From NCBI GenBank assembly GCA_031412335.1, contig JANOCT010000016.1:1-64000 (forward strand): DNA of 64,000 bases. The letters are read 5' to 3'. The translations under genes were made by a program, and so were the position numbers. Numbering within the stretch: position 1 is the first letter of the stretch; each line of letters starts with the position of its first letter. The notes below the pieces were generated by a model. It was not told the origin of the DNA, searched no databases, and was given only the letters and a program-made list of their open reading frames with translations. The DNA is from JBBQYA01 sp031412335. Its GTDB lineage: Bacteria > Bacteroidota > Bacteroidia > Sphingobacteriales > Sphingobacteriaceae. Positions 8,946 through 17,597 of the stretch are shown one piece after another.

Positions 8946-9925
8946 CAGTTTAGGTTTGCTTTAGTAATTATCAGGTTTGTATTTTGCTGATTCATACAAT
9001 TAAAATGCCTTTTTGGGCATTCATCAAATCCGATTTTGCTACAAGGTCGGCAAGGCAGATTAAGCACTTCTGATTGTAAAATATGCTCAGTTTTGTAAGG
9101 TGTCATACCAAACTCCGGGACAGTATTTCCCCAAATAGAAATTATCTTCTTTTTTAATGCGGCAGCAATATGCATCATTCCAGTATCGTGTGTAAGAATT
9201 AATGCAGCATTTTTCATTAATAATGCACTTTGCATAATGCTTAATTTACCACAAGTATTTATCGTATTTAATGATTGGTTACTTACGTTTTCACCCACTA
9301 AGTTTTCTTCCTTTCCTCCAATTAAATAAACCGGATATTTTAGTTGATTACAAATGTCAATTATTTTATTTTCGGGCAAATGTTTAGTTGCATGTTGTGC
9401 ACCGATTGCAAATACAAAGTATTCAGAATTTTTATGAATAATTAAATCATCGGGTAAACTAATATCATTAGGTATAAAAAAATCTAAACCTTTTTCATCA
9501 TTCACAATTGACAAGAATTTCAAGGTGTTCAAATATCTATCAACAATATGAATTTCAGGCATTTTATCAATCTTAAAATTAACTAAAAGCCATTTTGAAA
9601 AATTTAATTTATCGAAAGAATTACTTTTAACACCTAGATTAATTTTAATTATTAGCGATCTTAAGTTTTTATGTAAATCAATAATTAAATCAAATTTTTC
9701 TTTTTTTAATTCAGCAATTAAATCGGATAATGATTCATCAAGCTCATGAATTTTTGTGAGATTTGGATTAGAAATTAATAAACCAGAAAAACTTTTTTTG
9801 GTCAAAAAATGTATTTCAGCATCAGTTTGAATTTTTAAACAACGAATGACCGGAGTTGTCAAAATAATATCCCCAATAGAACTAAAACGAATGATGAGAA
9901 TTTTTAATGGTTTATCTTTTCTCAT
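8945..9925 (-). CDS. Glycosyltransferase family 9 (heptosyltransferase-like)
   Basis: 326 residues with the GT-B layout of ADP-heptose:LPS heptosyltransferases: N-terminal ILIIRFSSIGDIILTTPVIR and C-terminal LTHDTGMMHIAAALKKKI, then SIWGNTVPEFGMTPY, which form the nucleotide-sugar site. It likely adds a core sugar to LPS. A Cys-rich tail (LPCRPCSKIGFDECPKRHFN) resembles the CxxC cluster found in many family members. It overlaps polX by four bases upstream and the phosphatase by one base downstream. Confidence 0.9.
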   Translation of the reverse strand: MRKDKPLKILIIRFSSIGDIILTTPVIRCLKIQTDAEIHFLTKKSFSGLLISNPNLTKIHELDESLSDLIAELKKEKFDLIIDLHKNLRSLIIKINLGVKSNSFDKLNFSKWLLVNFKIDKMPEIHIVDRYLNTLKFLSIVNDEKGLDFFIPNDISLPDDLIIHKNSEYFVFAIGAQHATKHLPENKIIDICNQLKYPVYLIGGKEENLVGENVSNQSLNTINTCGKLSIMQSALLMKNAALILTHDTGMMHIAAALKKKIISIWGNTVPEFGMTPYKTEHILQSEVLNLPCRPCSKIGFDECPKRHFNCMNQQNTNLIITKANLN

Positions 9926-11628
9926 TTTATTTCCATAGTTCTTTTTCTATTACTGAAATATAAATCCATTTCATTCACATTTAAGGTATTGAAACACATT
10001 TCGGCAGTTAGGCCTGCTTTGCGAGCAACTAAAACTCCATATCGCATGTCGGCTAGTGTACTGGTTTTGTGGGCATCCGGATTGATTGAGATTTTAACTC
10101 CTTTATTAATTGCATAATGAATCCAACGCCAATCCATATCAAGCCGTAAAGGATTTGCATTGAGTTCTACTATTACATTGTTTGCAGCACAGCAATCAAT
10201 TATGTACGCATGATCTATTTTATATCCTTCCCGAACAAGTAGTAATCTGCCAGTGGGATGGCCTAAAATTGTTGTAAAAGGGTTTTCAATTGCTTTTTTC
10301 AAGCGTGCATTTGCCTTTTGTTCTTCCATTTTTAAATTGGAATGAACAGATGCCACTACAAAATCGAAGGTGGAAAGTATTTCATTGGAGTAATCTAGCG
10401 AGCCATCATTTAAAATATCAGATTCTATTCCTTTAAATAATTTGAAAGGAGCAAGTTTTAAATTTAGTTTTTCAATTTCGGCATGTTGCGCTAATATCAA
10501 ATCCTCCTTCATTCCCTTGGCATAAAATGCAGATTTCGAATGATCACAAATTCCGAAATACTGCAAACCATTTTGTATGCAAGCGTTTGCCATTTCACTC
10601 AAGGTATTTGCGCCGTCGCTATATGTGCTGTGATTATGCAACGTCCCAAGTAAATCGGAATTGTTTATTAATTGAGGTAATTTATGGTTCTTAGCCGCTT
10701 CAATTTCAAAAGTATTTTCACGAAGTTCAGGCAGTATGTAAGTTAATCCAGCATCTAAATAAACCTGTTCTTCTGTTTCAAATATTTTTTTAGTTGAATC
10801 GGGTAGGAGTTTTAATACTTCTTCAACATGTGCTTTAGATCCGGTTTCTGTAAATAAAGTAAAAGGAAAATTAGCTTGTTGTACTAATTTTAAAGTTATG
10901 ATGATACCACTTTCATCTCTAAAAGTAAATCGATTTTCATCAATATTTAATTCAGAAAAACCAATGGTGAAAACGGTTAGAAAATCATAAACTTTATTTA
11001 CATCATTGGTATTGATTAAATAAATTAAGCGATCTAACACTTCGCAATTTCTTCTAAAATCACCTGCAATTTCAATTCCTGTTGCTATTTTTTTATGCTG
11101 AATTAACTCTGTTTCTAATGATTTTAATATTGAATAAGCGATAGGTTCGATTGAAGCATAATGAAACCAGCCTGTGCCAGCCATCATAAATTCAATTTTC
11201 TTTTTGATTTCTTCCTGCGTTTTTAACCCAAAACCCTTGGCTTCAATTAAGCGATTTTCATTGCAGGCATAATATAATTCTCCAACGGTTTCTATGTTAA
11301 GATCTTGCCAAATGGTTGCTACTTTTTTAGGTCCTAAACCTTTTATTCCTAAAATTTCGATTATACCTGATGGTGTTATATTAATTAGATCTTCTAATTC
11401 GGTCAAGTGATTATTTTGAACAAGCTCAATAATTTTTGCGGCAATTCCTTTTCCAACTCCAGGCAGATTTTCTATTTCTTTTTGAGTTAACGAATTAAAT
11501 GGTGTTGCAAATTTGTCAAGATTGAAAACTGCATTTTGTACAGATTTTACTTTAAATGGATTTTCCTCATGTAGTTCCATGAGTTTGGCTAATAATTTAA
11601 GGGAACTGATAATTTCTATATTTTCCAT
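9922..11628 (-). CDS. PolX-family protein with intact PHP phosphoesterase and degenerate polymerase site
   Basis: 568 residues from ATG 11628. N-terminal helix-hairpin-helix repeats (LPGVGKGIAAKI, IKGLGPKKVATIW) and a PolX-like domain are followed by a C-terminal PHP domain from about residue 325: LHNHSTYSDG, GICDHS, VVASVHSNL, ILGHPTGRLL and NPDAHK, with the metal ligands present. In the polymerase palm the expected GDIDILV-type carboxylates read VLDRLIYLI and the third site (VDLRVV) reads ITLKLV, so polymerase activity is doubtful. The longer ORF starting at 11670 adds 14 residues encoded by an intergenic repeat, so I chose the internal ATG. The likely role is DNA repair/exonuclease. Confidence 0.88.
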   Translation of the reverse strand: MENIEIISSLKLLAKLMELHEENPFKVKSVQNAVFNLDKFATPFNSLTQKEIENLPGVGKGIAAKIIELVQNNHLTELEDLINITPSGIIEILGIKGLGPKKVATIWQDLNIETVGELYYACNENRLIEAKGFGLKTQEEIKKKIEFMMAGTGWFHYASIEPIAYSILKSLETELIQHKKIATGIEIAGDFRRNCEVLDRLIYLINTNDVNKVYDFLTVFTIGFSELNIDENRFTFRDESGIIITLKLVQQANFPFTLFTETGSKAHVEEVLKLLPDSTKKIFETEEQVYLDAGLTYILPELRENTFEIEAAKNHKLPQLINNSDLLGTLHNHSTYSDGANTLSEMANACIQNGLQYFGICDHSKSAFYAKGMKEDLILAQHAEIEKLNLKLAPFKLFKGIESDILNDGSLDYSNEILSTFDFVVASVHSNLKMEEQKANARLKKAIENPFTTILGHPTGRLLLVREGYKIDHAYIIDCCAANNVIVELNANPLRLDMDWRWIHYAINKGVKISINPDAHKTSTLADMRYGVLVARKAGLTAEMCFNTLNVNEMDLYFSNRKRTMEIK

Positions 11629-11639
11629 GAGAAGGGTTT

Positions 11640-11905
11640 TGCACCACGGTTTTGAACCACGAAGGCACAAAGTAAACGAAGATTTACAAAGAAAAAATAA
11701 AGAAAAAGAAGAAGTGAAAAATTATTGGTGCATTCGTGGCGAAAAATTGGAACTACGGTTTGGAACCACAGTTTTGAACCACGAAGGCACAAGGAAAAGA
11801 TAAAGAAAAAAAGAAGTGAAAAATTATTCGTGCATTCGTGGCGAAATGCAAGACTATTCTTGCATTCGTGGCAAAAACAAAATTATTCGTGCATTCGTGG
11901 CAAAA
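11640..11905. repeat. Compound intergenic repeat, two ~105-bp units plus extra half-units
   Basis: Unit 1 (about 11640-11748) and unit 2 (about 11749-11845) each read ...GGTTTTGAACCACGAAGG-CACAA, then an A/G-rich stretch AAAGAAAAA(A)GAAGTGAAAA, then ATTATTNGTGCATTCGTGGC. Two more copies of the last part follow near 11853 and 11881. The AACCACGAAGGCACAA part recurs inverted at 50.5-50.7 kb and in altered form at 43.3-43.5 kb. Confidence 0.75.
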
Positions 11906-11918
11906 AATTCAGATTCTT

Positions 11919-13682
11919 TTATCTTATCTCTAAATCATAAGGCATGCGTGTTTGTACGCCTTGCATTTTCATTAATTTAACAAAAGCTTGATAAAATTTT
12001 TCGTTGTCTGGTCCCATTTCATTTTTTATAAACCAAGCTTTTGTATTTTCCGAAACGTTTTTCATAATTTCTTCAAAAGGATCTTTTTGAACTGGATAGC
12101 CAATGGTTTTATATGTTTTCAATCCAGCTTTTGCTGCGGCTGCTTTAATGGCATCTTCTATTCCACCAATTTTGTCAGCTAAGCCAATTTTTATTGCTTC
12201 TTCTCCACTCCACACTCTTCCTTGACCAATACTATCAACATTTGCACGGCTCATTTTTCTGCCATCAGCAACTTTTTGCGTGAAATTAATATATATACGA
12301 TCTACTTCCCGCTGAATAATTGCACGTTCTGCTTCTGTGAAAGGGCGAATCGTTGAGCCTAAATCTGCAAATTCTCCGGTTTTTACCCCGTCGAATGTTA
12401 TTCCTAATTTATTATTAAAAAACTTTTGAGCATTTGGTATTACTCCAAATACACCTATTGAACCTGTTATAGTATTTGGTTGTACAAAAATACTGTCGGC
12501 TGCACAACTAATATAATATCCGCCTGAAGCTGCAACATCTCCCATTGATACCATAACTGGTTTCATTTTTTGTGTTAATGAAACTTCTCTCCAAATTACA
12601 TCAGAGGCTAACGCACTACCACCTGGCGAGTTTACTCGCAAAACAATGGCTTTTATTTTTGAATCTTTTCTTGCTTTTCTAATTGCAGCTGCAATTCGGT
12701 CCGATCCTATACTTTGATCATCCCCTTCTCCACTTTGAATATCGCCATTTGCATAAATTACTGCAATTCTATCAGTTGCTGTGTTAGCTTCTGGGCTAAA
12801 AAAAGATCCAATTTTTGTAAGATTCAAATCTTTTTCTGCATCAATGCCTGCACGTTTTTTTAATTCTGTTTGCACTTCATCATAATATTTTAATCCATCT
12901 GCCAATTTATAAATCACCGCATCTTCTGCCGTTTTTACTTTTAATAAATTTGAAATTGAATGAAGCGAATCAGCATTTATTTTTCTCGAAATGCCAACAT
13001 TCTTTAATCCATTTCTATATATTGAATTTAAATAGGATGTAACTTGTTTGCGGTTTGCATCGCTCATTTTGTCTAAAATTAAAGGCTCAATGGCACTTTT
13101 AAAGGTTCCTACTTTTACAATCTGTGGCTCAATTTCAAGTTTCTCCAAAGCACCTTTTATGAAAACACTTTGAGAACTTAATCCATTAAATTCCAATAAT
13201 CCTTCTGGGTTTAAATAAATTTTATCGGCTACCGAAGCTAAATAATAAGCTTTTTCGGTATAAATTTCTGAATATGCAATAATGAATTTGCCTGATTTTT
13301 TAAACCTTATCAACTCATTTCTGATTTCCTCGGTACTTGCCATCCCAGCACCTACATCTTTAAAATCAAGAAAAATACCTTTTACATTTGCATCTTTGGC
13401 TGCTTGTTTTATAGCAGATAATAAATCATTTAAACCAAGTTTTGGACTTCGATCAGTCGAGAAAAATGGAATTTCAGAGAACGGATCTTTCTCTGATCGT
13501 TCGGAAATTGGATAGTCCAGTTGTAAGTGGAGAATTGTATTTGGAGTTGAACTTACGGTTTCCTTACTTTTACCCGAATTTACAATACCGGAAACTAAAA
13601 CTCCAAATAGTAAAATGAATAAAATGAAGGCTAAAAAAAAGCCTAATACAGAAGCAAATACAAACTTGAAAAATTGACCCAT
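11919..13682 (-). CDS. sppA: Signal peptide peptidase SppA, 67-kDa type
   Basis: 587 residues with two tandem SppA/ClpP-like domains behind one N-terminal membrane anchor (residues 5-35). The catalytic lysine lies in SEIYTEKAYYLASVADKIYL (first domain) and the nucleophilic serine in GDVAASGGYYISCAADSI (second domain). It degrades signal peptides left in the inner membrane after cleavage. Its 3' end abuts the repeat cluster that separates it from polX. Confidence 0.94.
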   Translation of the reverse strand: MGQFFKFVFASVLGFFLAFILFILLFGVLVSGIVNSGKSKETVSSTPNTILHLQLDYPISERSEKDPFSEIPFFSTDRSPKLGLNDLLSAIKQAAKDANVKGIFLDFKDVGAGMASTEEIRNELIRFKKSGKFIIAYSEIYTEKAYYLASVADKIYLNPEGLLEFNGLSSQSVFIKGALEKLEIEPQIVKVGTFKSAIEPLILDKMSDANRKQVTSYLNSIYRNGLKNVGISRKINADSLHSISNLLKVKTAEDAVIYKLADGLKYYDEVQTELKKRAGIDAEKDLNLTKIGSFFSPEANTATDRIAVIYANGDIQSGEGDDQSIGSDRIAAAIRKARKDSKIKAIVLRVNSPGGSALASDVIWREVSLTQKMKPVMVSMGDVAASGGYYISCAADSIFVQPNTITGSIGVFGVIPNAQKFFNNKLGITFDGVKTGEFADLGSTIRPFTEAERAIIQREVDRIYINFTQKVADGRKMSRANVDSIGQGRVWSGEEAIKIGLADKIGGIEDAIKAAAAKAGLKTYKTIGYPVQKDPFEEIMKNVSENTKAWFIKNEMGPDNEKFYQAFVKLMKMQGVQTRMPYDLEIR

Positions 13683-13749
13683 GTTGTGTTGGTTTTAGAT
13701 TTCAAAAATAGATAAATAAACAGAAGTAAATTGAAAATTACTATAAAGG

Positions 13750-14253
13750 ATGACGGAAGCAAAAAGTAAAGAAAATTTAGTTTTTATTTGCCTTGGTAGC
13801 AATTTAGGTGATCCGAAAATTGCTTTGGAAAATGCCCGGTCGGCGGTATCAATTCAGATAGGATTCATTATTAATGCGAGTTATCTGTATCAAACTTCTC
13901 CTTGGGGATTAGCTTCACAAAATTATTTTTTGAATCAAGTAATTGAAGTTAAAACGTCTTTATCGCCAAATGAAGTTTTACAGAAATGCTTAGCTATTGA
14001 AATAGAAATGGGGAGAATAAGAAATGAAAAATTTGGTCCAAGATGCATAGACATTGATATTTTATTTTTCAATGAGCTGGTAGTTAACGAGCCAGATTTG
14101 AAAATTCCTCATCCGCTACTTCATGAGCGAAGGTTTGTATTAGCTCCAATGCTCGAACTTAATGCTACTTTTATCCATCCTATATTATTAAAAACCATTA
14201 GGCATTTGTATGATGTTTGCGAAGATATCGGTACCGTAAAAATTATTTTATAG
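13750..14253 (+). CDS. folK: 2-amino-4-hydroxy-6-hydroxymethyldihydropteridine diphosphokinase
   Basis: 167 residues with the HPPK signature: VFICLGSNLGDP at the N-terminus, RNEKFGPRCIDIDILFF and IPHPLLHERRFVLAPMLEL. It transfers pyrophosphate from ATP to the pterin in folate synthesis. It is divergent from sppA with 67 bases between them. Confidence 0.95.
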   Translation: MTEAKSKENLVFICLGSNLGDPKIALENARSAVSIQIGFIINASYLYQTSPWGLASQNYFLNQVIEVKTSLSPNEVLQKCLAIEIEMGRIRNEKFGPRCIDIDILFFNELVVNEPDLKIPHPLLHERRFVLAPMLELNATFIHPILLKTIRHLYDVCEDIGTVKIIL

Positions 14254-14367
14254 TTTGAATAACTAATTATTAACTTGCTCGCAAAATAATTGCTTTACAA
14301 TCATTCGTGTTGCTTTATTTAAAATCACTATAAGGTTCTCACATACAACAAAAACACCATAGTAACA

Positions 14368-14718
14368 ATGCACACCGACTTAACTTATCTGAACGAAATT
14401 GCAGATGGAAACGATGAATTTATCGTTGAAATGCTTGAAATGTTTATTGATAAAACGCCAGAATATTTTTCGGAAATAAAAAAGAATTTAAGTGAAGATG
14501 ATTACGAGCAAATAAAATCGGCTACTCATAAAGTAAAACCCACCTTTGCTTTTATGGGAATTGACAAGGCAAAACCTTTAATAGTAGAAATTGAACGAAA
14601 TGCTGTTGAAATAAAAAACAGAGCTTCGCTGGAAGCCTTAATTGTTGAATTGGAAACTATGACCAACGAAGCAATAACCGAACTAGAGCAACACAGAGAT
14701 AAATTAAAAGCAAACTAA
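14368..14718 (+). CDS. Histidine-phosphotransfer (Hpt) domain protein
   Basis: 116 residues, a single helical Hpt domain. The phosphoacceptor is His54 in SATHKVKPTFAFMG. It accepts phosphate from one response-regulator or kinase receiver and passes it on. No histidine kinase is encoded nearby; the next gene, 13 bases downstream, is a stand-alone receiver, so the two probably form part of a phosphorelay whose kinase is elsewhere. Confidence 0.88.
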   Translation: MHTDLTYLNEIADGNDEFIVEMLEMFIDKTPEYFSEIKKNLSEDDYEQIKSATHKVKPTFAFMGIDKAKPLIVEIERNAVEIKNRASLEALIVELETMTNEAITELEQHRDKLKAN

Positions 14719-14731
14719 ATAAATACAATTT

Positions 14732-15097
14732 ATGAAAATATTAGTGGTTGACGATGAAGAAATGATGATAAAAACGATTGAGTTTCATTTGAAAAAACTT
14801 GGTCACGAAGTCATAACTTCTAGCGATGGTAAAGAGGCAATGGATAAAATAGAACAGGAAACTCCTGACCTTATTATTTCTGATATTATGATGCCTTTTA
14901 TGTCTGGTTTTGAATTGCTTAGCATTGTAAAAACAGATCCAAATAAAAAAATTCCTGTGATGCTTATTTCTTCTCTTGATGAAATTCAGGTAATCGATAC
15001 GGCAATTGAAATTGGTGCTGATGATTTTATCATAAAACCAATTAATTTAAACGAGCTTACTCTTCGAGTAAATCGTTTCAGTCACAAATCAGAATAA
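14732..15097 (+). CDS. Single-domain response regulator
   Basis: 121 residues, a complete receiver with acidic pair Asp7/Asp8 (VVDDEE), phosphoacceptor Asp51 (LIISDIMMPFMSG), Ser80/Ser81 at the switch position and Lys102 (IIKPINL). There is no output domain. It follows the Hpt gene closely and ends in a strong terminator, so the pair forms its own transcription unit. Confidence 0.92.
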   Translation: MKILVVDDEEMMIKTIEFHLKKLGHEVITSSDGKEAMDKIEQETPDLIISDIMMPFMSGFELLSIVKTDPNKKIPVMLISSLDEIQVIDTAIEIGADDFIIKPINLNELTLRVNRFSHKSE

Positions 15098-15125
15098 ATT
15101 AACCTAAAATATAATACATTCCAAT

Positions 15126-15160
15126 ATCCAGACAGACTAACCACTGTCTGGATTTTTTTA
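15126..15160 (+). terminator. Intrinsic terminator after the response regulator
   Basis: Ten-base-pair stem ATCCAGACAG / CTGTCTGGAT with an eight-base loop, followed by seven T. Confidence 0.88.
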
Positions 15161-15191
15161 TTGTACTTTTATCATCCTTATATAATTAATC

Positions 15192-17597
15192 ATGTTTAAA
15201 TTTAAAAAAATGCTATTGCTAAATTTTGCAATTGCAAGTTTTACCATTGTTTCCGCTCAAAATAAAAACATTGTTCAAGGAAGCCAATTAACGTTTCCAG
15301 GAAAAGAAACTTCTAATATTTGGGGTTATAAAAGTCCAGCTGGAAATGAATATGCTTTAGTTGGCACCACTACGGGAATGAGTATTGTAGATGTTACCAA
15401 TCCAACAGTACCCACATTATTGCATAATATTCCCGGTGCTAATTCTGCCTGGAGAGAAATTAGGACTCAAAATAATTTTGCATACGTTACCACAGAAGGT
15501 GGTGGCGGAATTACCATTGTTAATTTATCAAACTTACCTGCAGTTCCGGTTTATAAGCAATATACTGGAAGCGGAACCATTGCCGGCCAGCTAAATTCAG
15601 TTCACAGTCTGCATGTTGCTGAAAATAAATTATACCTACACGGTAGTAATTTAAGTGGAGGCGGAACTTTAGTTTTTTCATTAGCTGATCCGTATAATCC
15701 TGTTTATTTGGGTAGTTACTCAAACCGATATGTGCATGATGGTTTTGTGAAAAATAACATTTTATATGCAGGCGAAATTCTTGATGGTTTTATGACCGTT
15801 CTTGATTTTACCAATCCTGCCGCACCAGTTGAACTTGCTTCGCTTACTACACCTTCAGCTTTCACTCATAATACTTGGATGAGCACAGATGAGAAAACTA
15901 TTTTCACTACTGACGAAGTAAGTGGTTCGTACGTAACCGCTTACGATATTACTAATCTAAATAACATTACCGAAGTTGGAAGATACAGACATGATAATTC
16001 TGGATCAGTCGGTCATAATACCTATGTTTTAAATGACTCTTTAATAACTGGATTTAATAAAGATTTTGTAATTACATCCTATTACAGAGACGGAATTACA
16101 ATAGTGGATGCAACTGATCCATCTAATATGATAGAGATTGGAAATTTTGATAGTTCACCTTTTGCTGGCTCAGGTTTTAACGGTGCTTGGGGTGTTTATC
16201 CTTTTTTACCTTCCGGTAATTTATTAATATCTGATATTGAAGAAGGTTTATTTGTAGTAACTCCTACCTATGTTCCAGCTTCAAGATTAAGAGGAATAGT
16301 TAGTGATTCAATTTCGGGTGCTACTATTAATAATGTATCAATTGAATTAGTTTCTACTGGAATTCAAACAAAATCTAAACTAAACGGAACCTATAAAACA
16401 GGAATAGCTGCCAATGGAGTTTATTCTATTACCTTTTCTAAAATTGGATTTGAATCTAAAACCATTAATAATGTTTCATTGTCATCTGGTAATGTTACCA
16501 ATTTAGATGTAGAATTAAAACCTTTGCAAAGTTATACATTTGGTGGTCAAGTGCTTGTAACTGTTTCAAATGCACTAGTTCCCGGTATCAATGTTCAATT
16601 AAGTAATTCATTAACTACAATAACTGCTACAACTAATTCAAATAGCCAGTTTAATTTTCCATCGGTATTTCCAGGGTTTTATGAAATTCAAATAACAAAA
16701 TGGGGTTTTTTACCAATTTTTGATACGATAACTATTTCAACTCAATCCCAAACCAGAGCTTATTCGGTTACTAGAGGTTATGTAGATAATTTTAATACGA
16801 ATTTAGGCTGGACTAATACATCAACAGCTACTACTGGCGATTGGGTTAGAGATTTTCCACTTGCTACTTTTTTAAATGGACAGCCGTCAAATCCAGGAAA
16901 TGATGCAAGTAATTCTGGACAATGCTTCATAACCGGAAATGGAGGAGGAGGAGTTGGTTTTGATGATGTAGACAATGGATCCGTGACGTTAACCTCTCCA
17001 GTTTTTGACCTTACTGACCATATTAACCCTGTTTTGAATTTTAGCAGATGGTTTGTAAACGGTGGTGGGTCAGGAAACGCTAACGATAATATGTCAATTT
17101 CAATTTCCAATGGGTTATCAGAAGTTGTTGTTGAAAATATAACATCTACAACTTTTGCGAACGGAACATGGCAAAATTTCTCGATTCCGATTTCCACTAT
17201 TATTCAACCTACGGCAAATATGAAAGTAAAAATTATAGCAACTGATATTTCTCCTGGACATATTGTAGAAGCAGGTTTTGACGAATTTGAAATAAAATAT
17301 GATGCACTAACAGTTGGATTTAGCGAACTTAATGCAAAGAATTCCAATTTTTTAAAAGTAATTAGAAATCCTTCCAATCGTTCAATTCAATTTAAATATG
17401 AGCTTTCAGCAAACCCGGATGCTGATTCAAGAGTAAAAATTTATAATGCTTTTGGTCAATTAATGGAAGAAATAAAAATAATTTCAAAAGAAGGAAAATT
17501 TGAATCGGTTCAAAATTTGCCATCTGGTTTATACACCATTACTTTGTTAACTCAAAATTCTAAAACTTCACAAAAAGCCATTTTAATAAATAACTAA
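15192..17597 (+). CDS. Choice-of-anchor B family T9SS surface protein (copy 1)
   Basis: 801 residues. Signal peptide (MLLLNFAIASFTIVSAQ) precedes a choice-of-anchor B beta-propeller-like domain built of LVIVD-type repeats (about 25-360: NIWGYKSP, EYALVGTTTGMSIVDVTNP, AWREIRT, YVHDGF, FTHNTWMSTDE). Two carboxypeptidase-regulatory-like folds (about 365-520) and a jelly-roll-like domain (about 530-700) follow. The end (IRNPSNRSIQF, NLPSGLYTITLL) is a rather degenerate T9SS sorting domain. The stop overlaps the start of copy 2 by one base. Ligand or enzyme activity is not known for this family. Confidence 0.88.
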   Translation: MFKFKKMLLLNFAIASFTIVSAQNKNIVQGSQLTFPGKETSNIWGYKSPAGNEYALVGTTTGMSIVDVTNPTVPTLLHNIPGANSAWREIRTQNNFAYVTTEGGGGITIVNLSNLPAVPVYKQYTGSGTIAGQLNSVHSLHVAENKLYLHGSNLSGGGTLVFSLADPYNPVYLGSYSNRYVHDGFVKNNILYAGEILDGFMTVLDFTNPAAPVELASLTTPSAFTHNTWMSTDEKTIFTTDEVSGSYVTAYDITNLNNITEVGRYRHDNSGSVGHNTYVLNDSLITGFNKDFVITSYYRDGITIVDATDPSNMIEIGNFDSSPFAGSGFNGAWGVYPFLPSGNLLISDIEEGLFVVTPTYVPASRLRGIVSDSISGATINNVSIELVSTGIQTKSKLNGTYKTGIAANGVYSITFSKIGFESKTINNVSLSSGNVTNLDVELKPLQSYTFGGQVLVTVSNALVPGINVQLSNSLTTITATTNSNSQFNFPSVFPGFYEIQITKWGFLPIFDTITISTQSQTRAYSVTRGYVDNFNTNLGWTNTSTATTGDWVRDFPLATFLNGQPSNPGNDASNSGQCFITGNGGGGVGFDDVDNGSVTLTSPVFDLTDHINPVLNFSRWFVNGGGSGNANDNMSISISNGLSEVVVENITSTTFANGTWQNFSIPISTIIQPTANMKVKIIATDISPGHIVEAGFDEFEIKYDALTVGFSELNAKNSNFLKVIRNPSNRSIQFKYELSANPDADSRVKIYNAFGQLMEEIKIISKEGKFESVQNLPSGLYTITLLTQNSKTSQKAILINN

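Noticed and set aside
11628..11670. Longer start for polX at 11670
   Set aside because: The added residues are a translation of an intergenic repeat and do not belong to the helix-hairpin-helix domain; ATG 11628 gives a normal N-terminus.
11513..11940. Plus-strand ORFs across the repeats at 11.5-11.9 kb
   Set aside because: Composed of repeat translation and antisense of polX/sppA.
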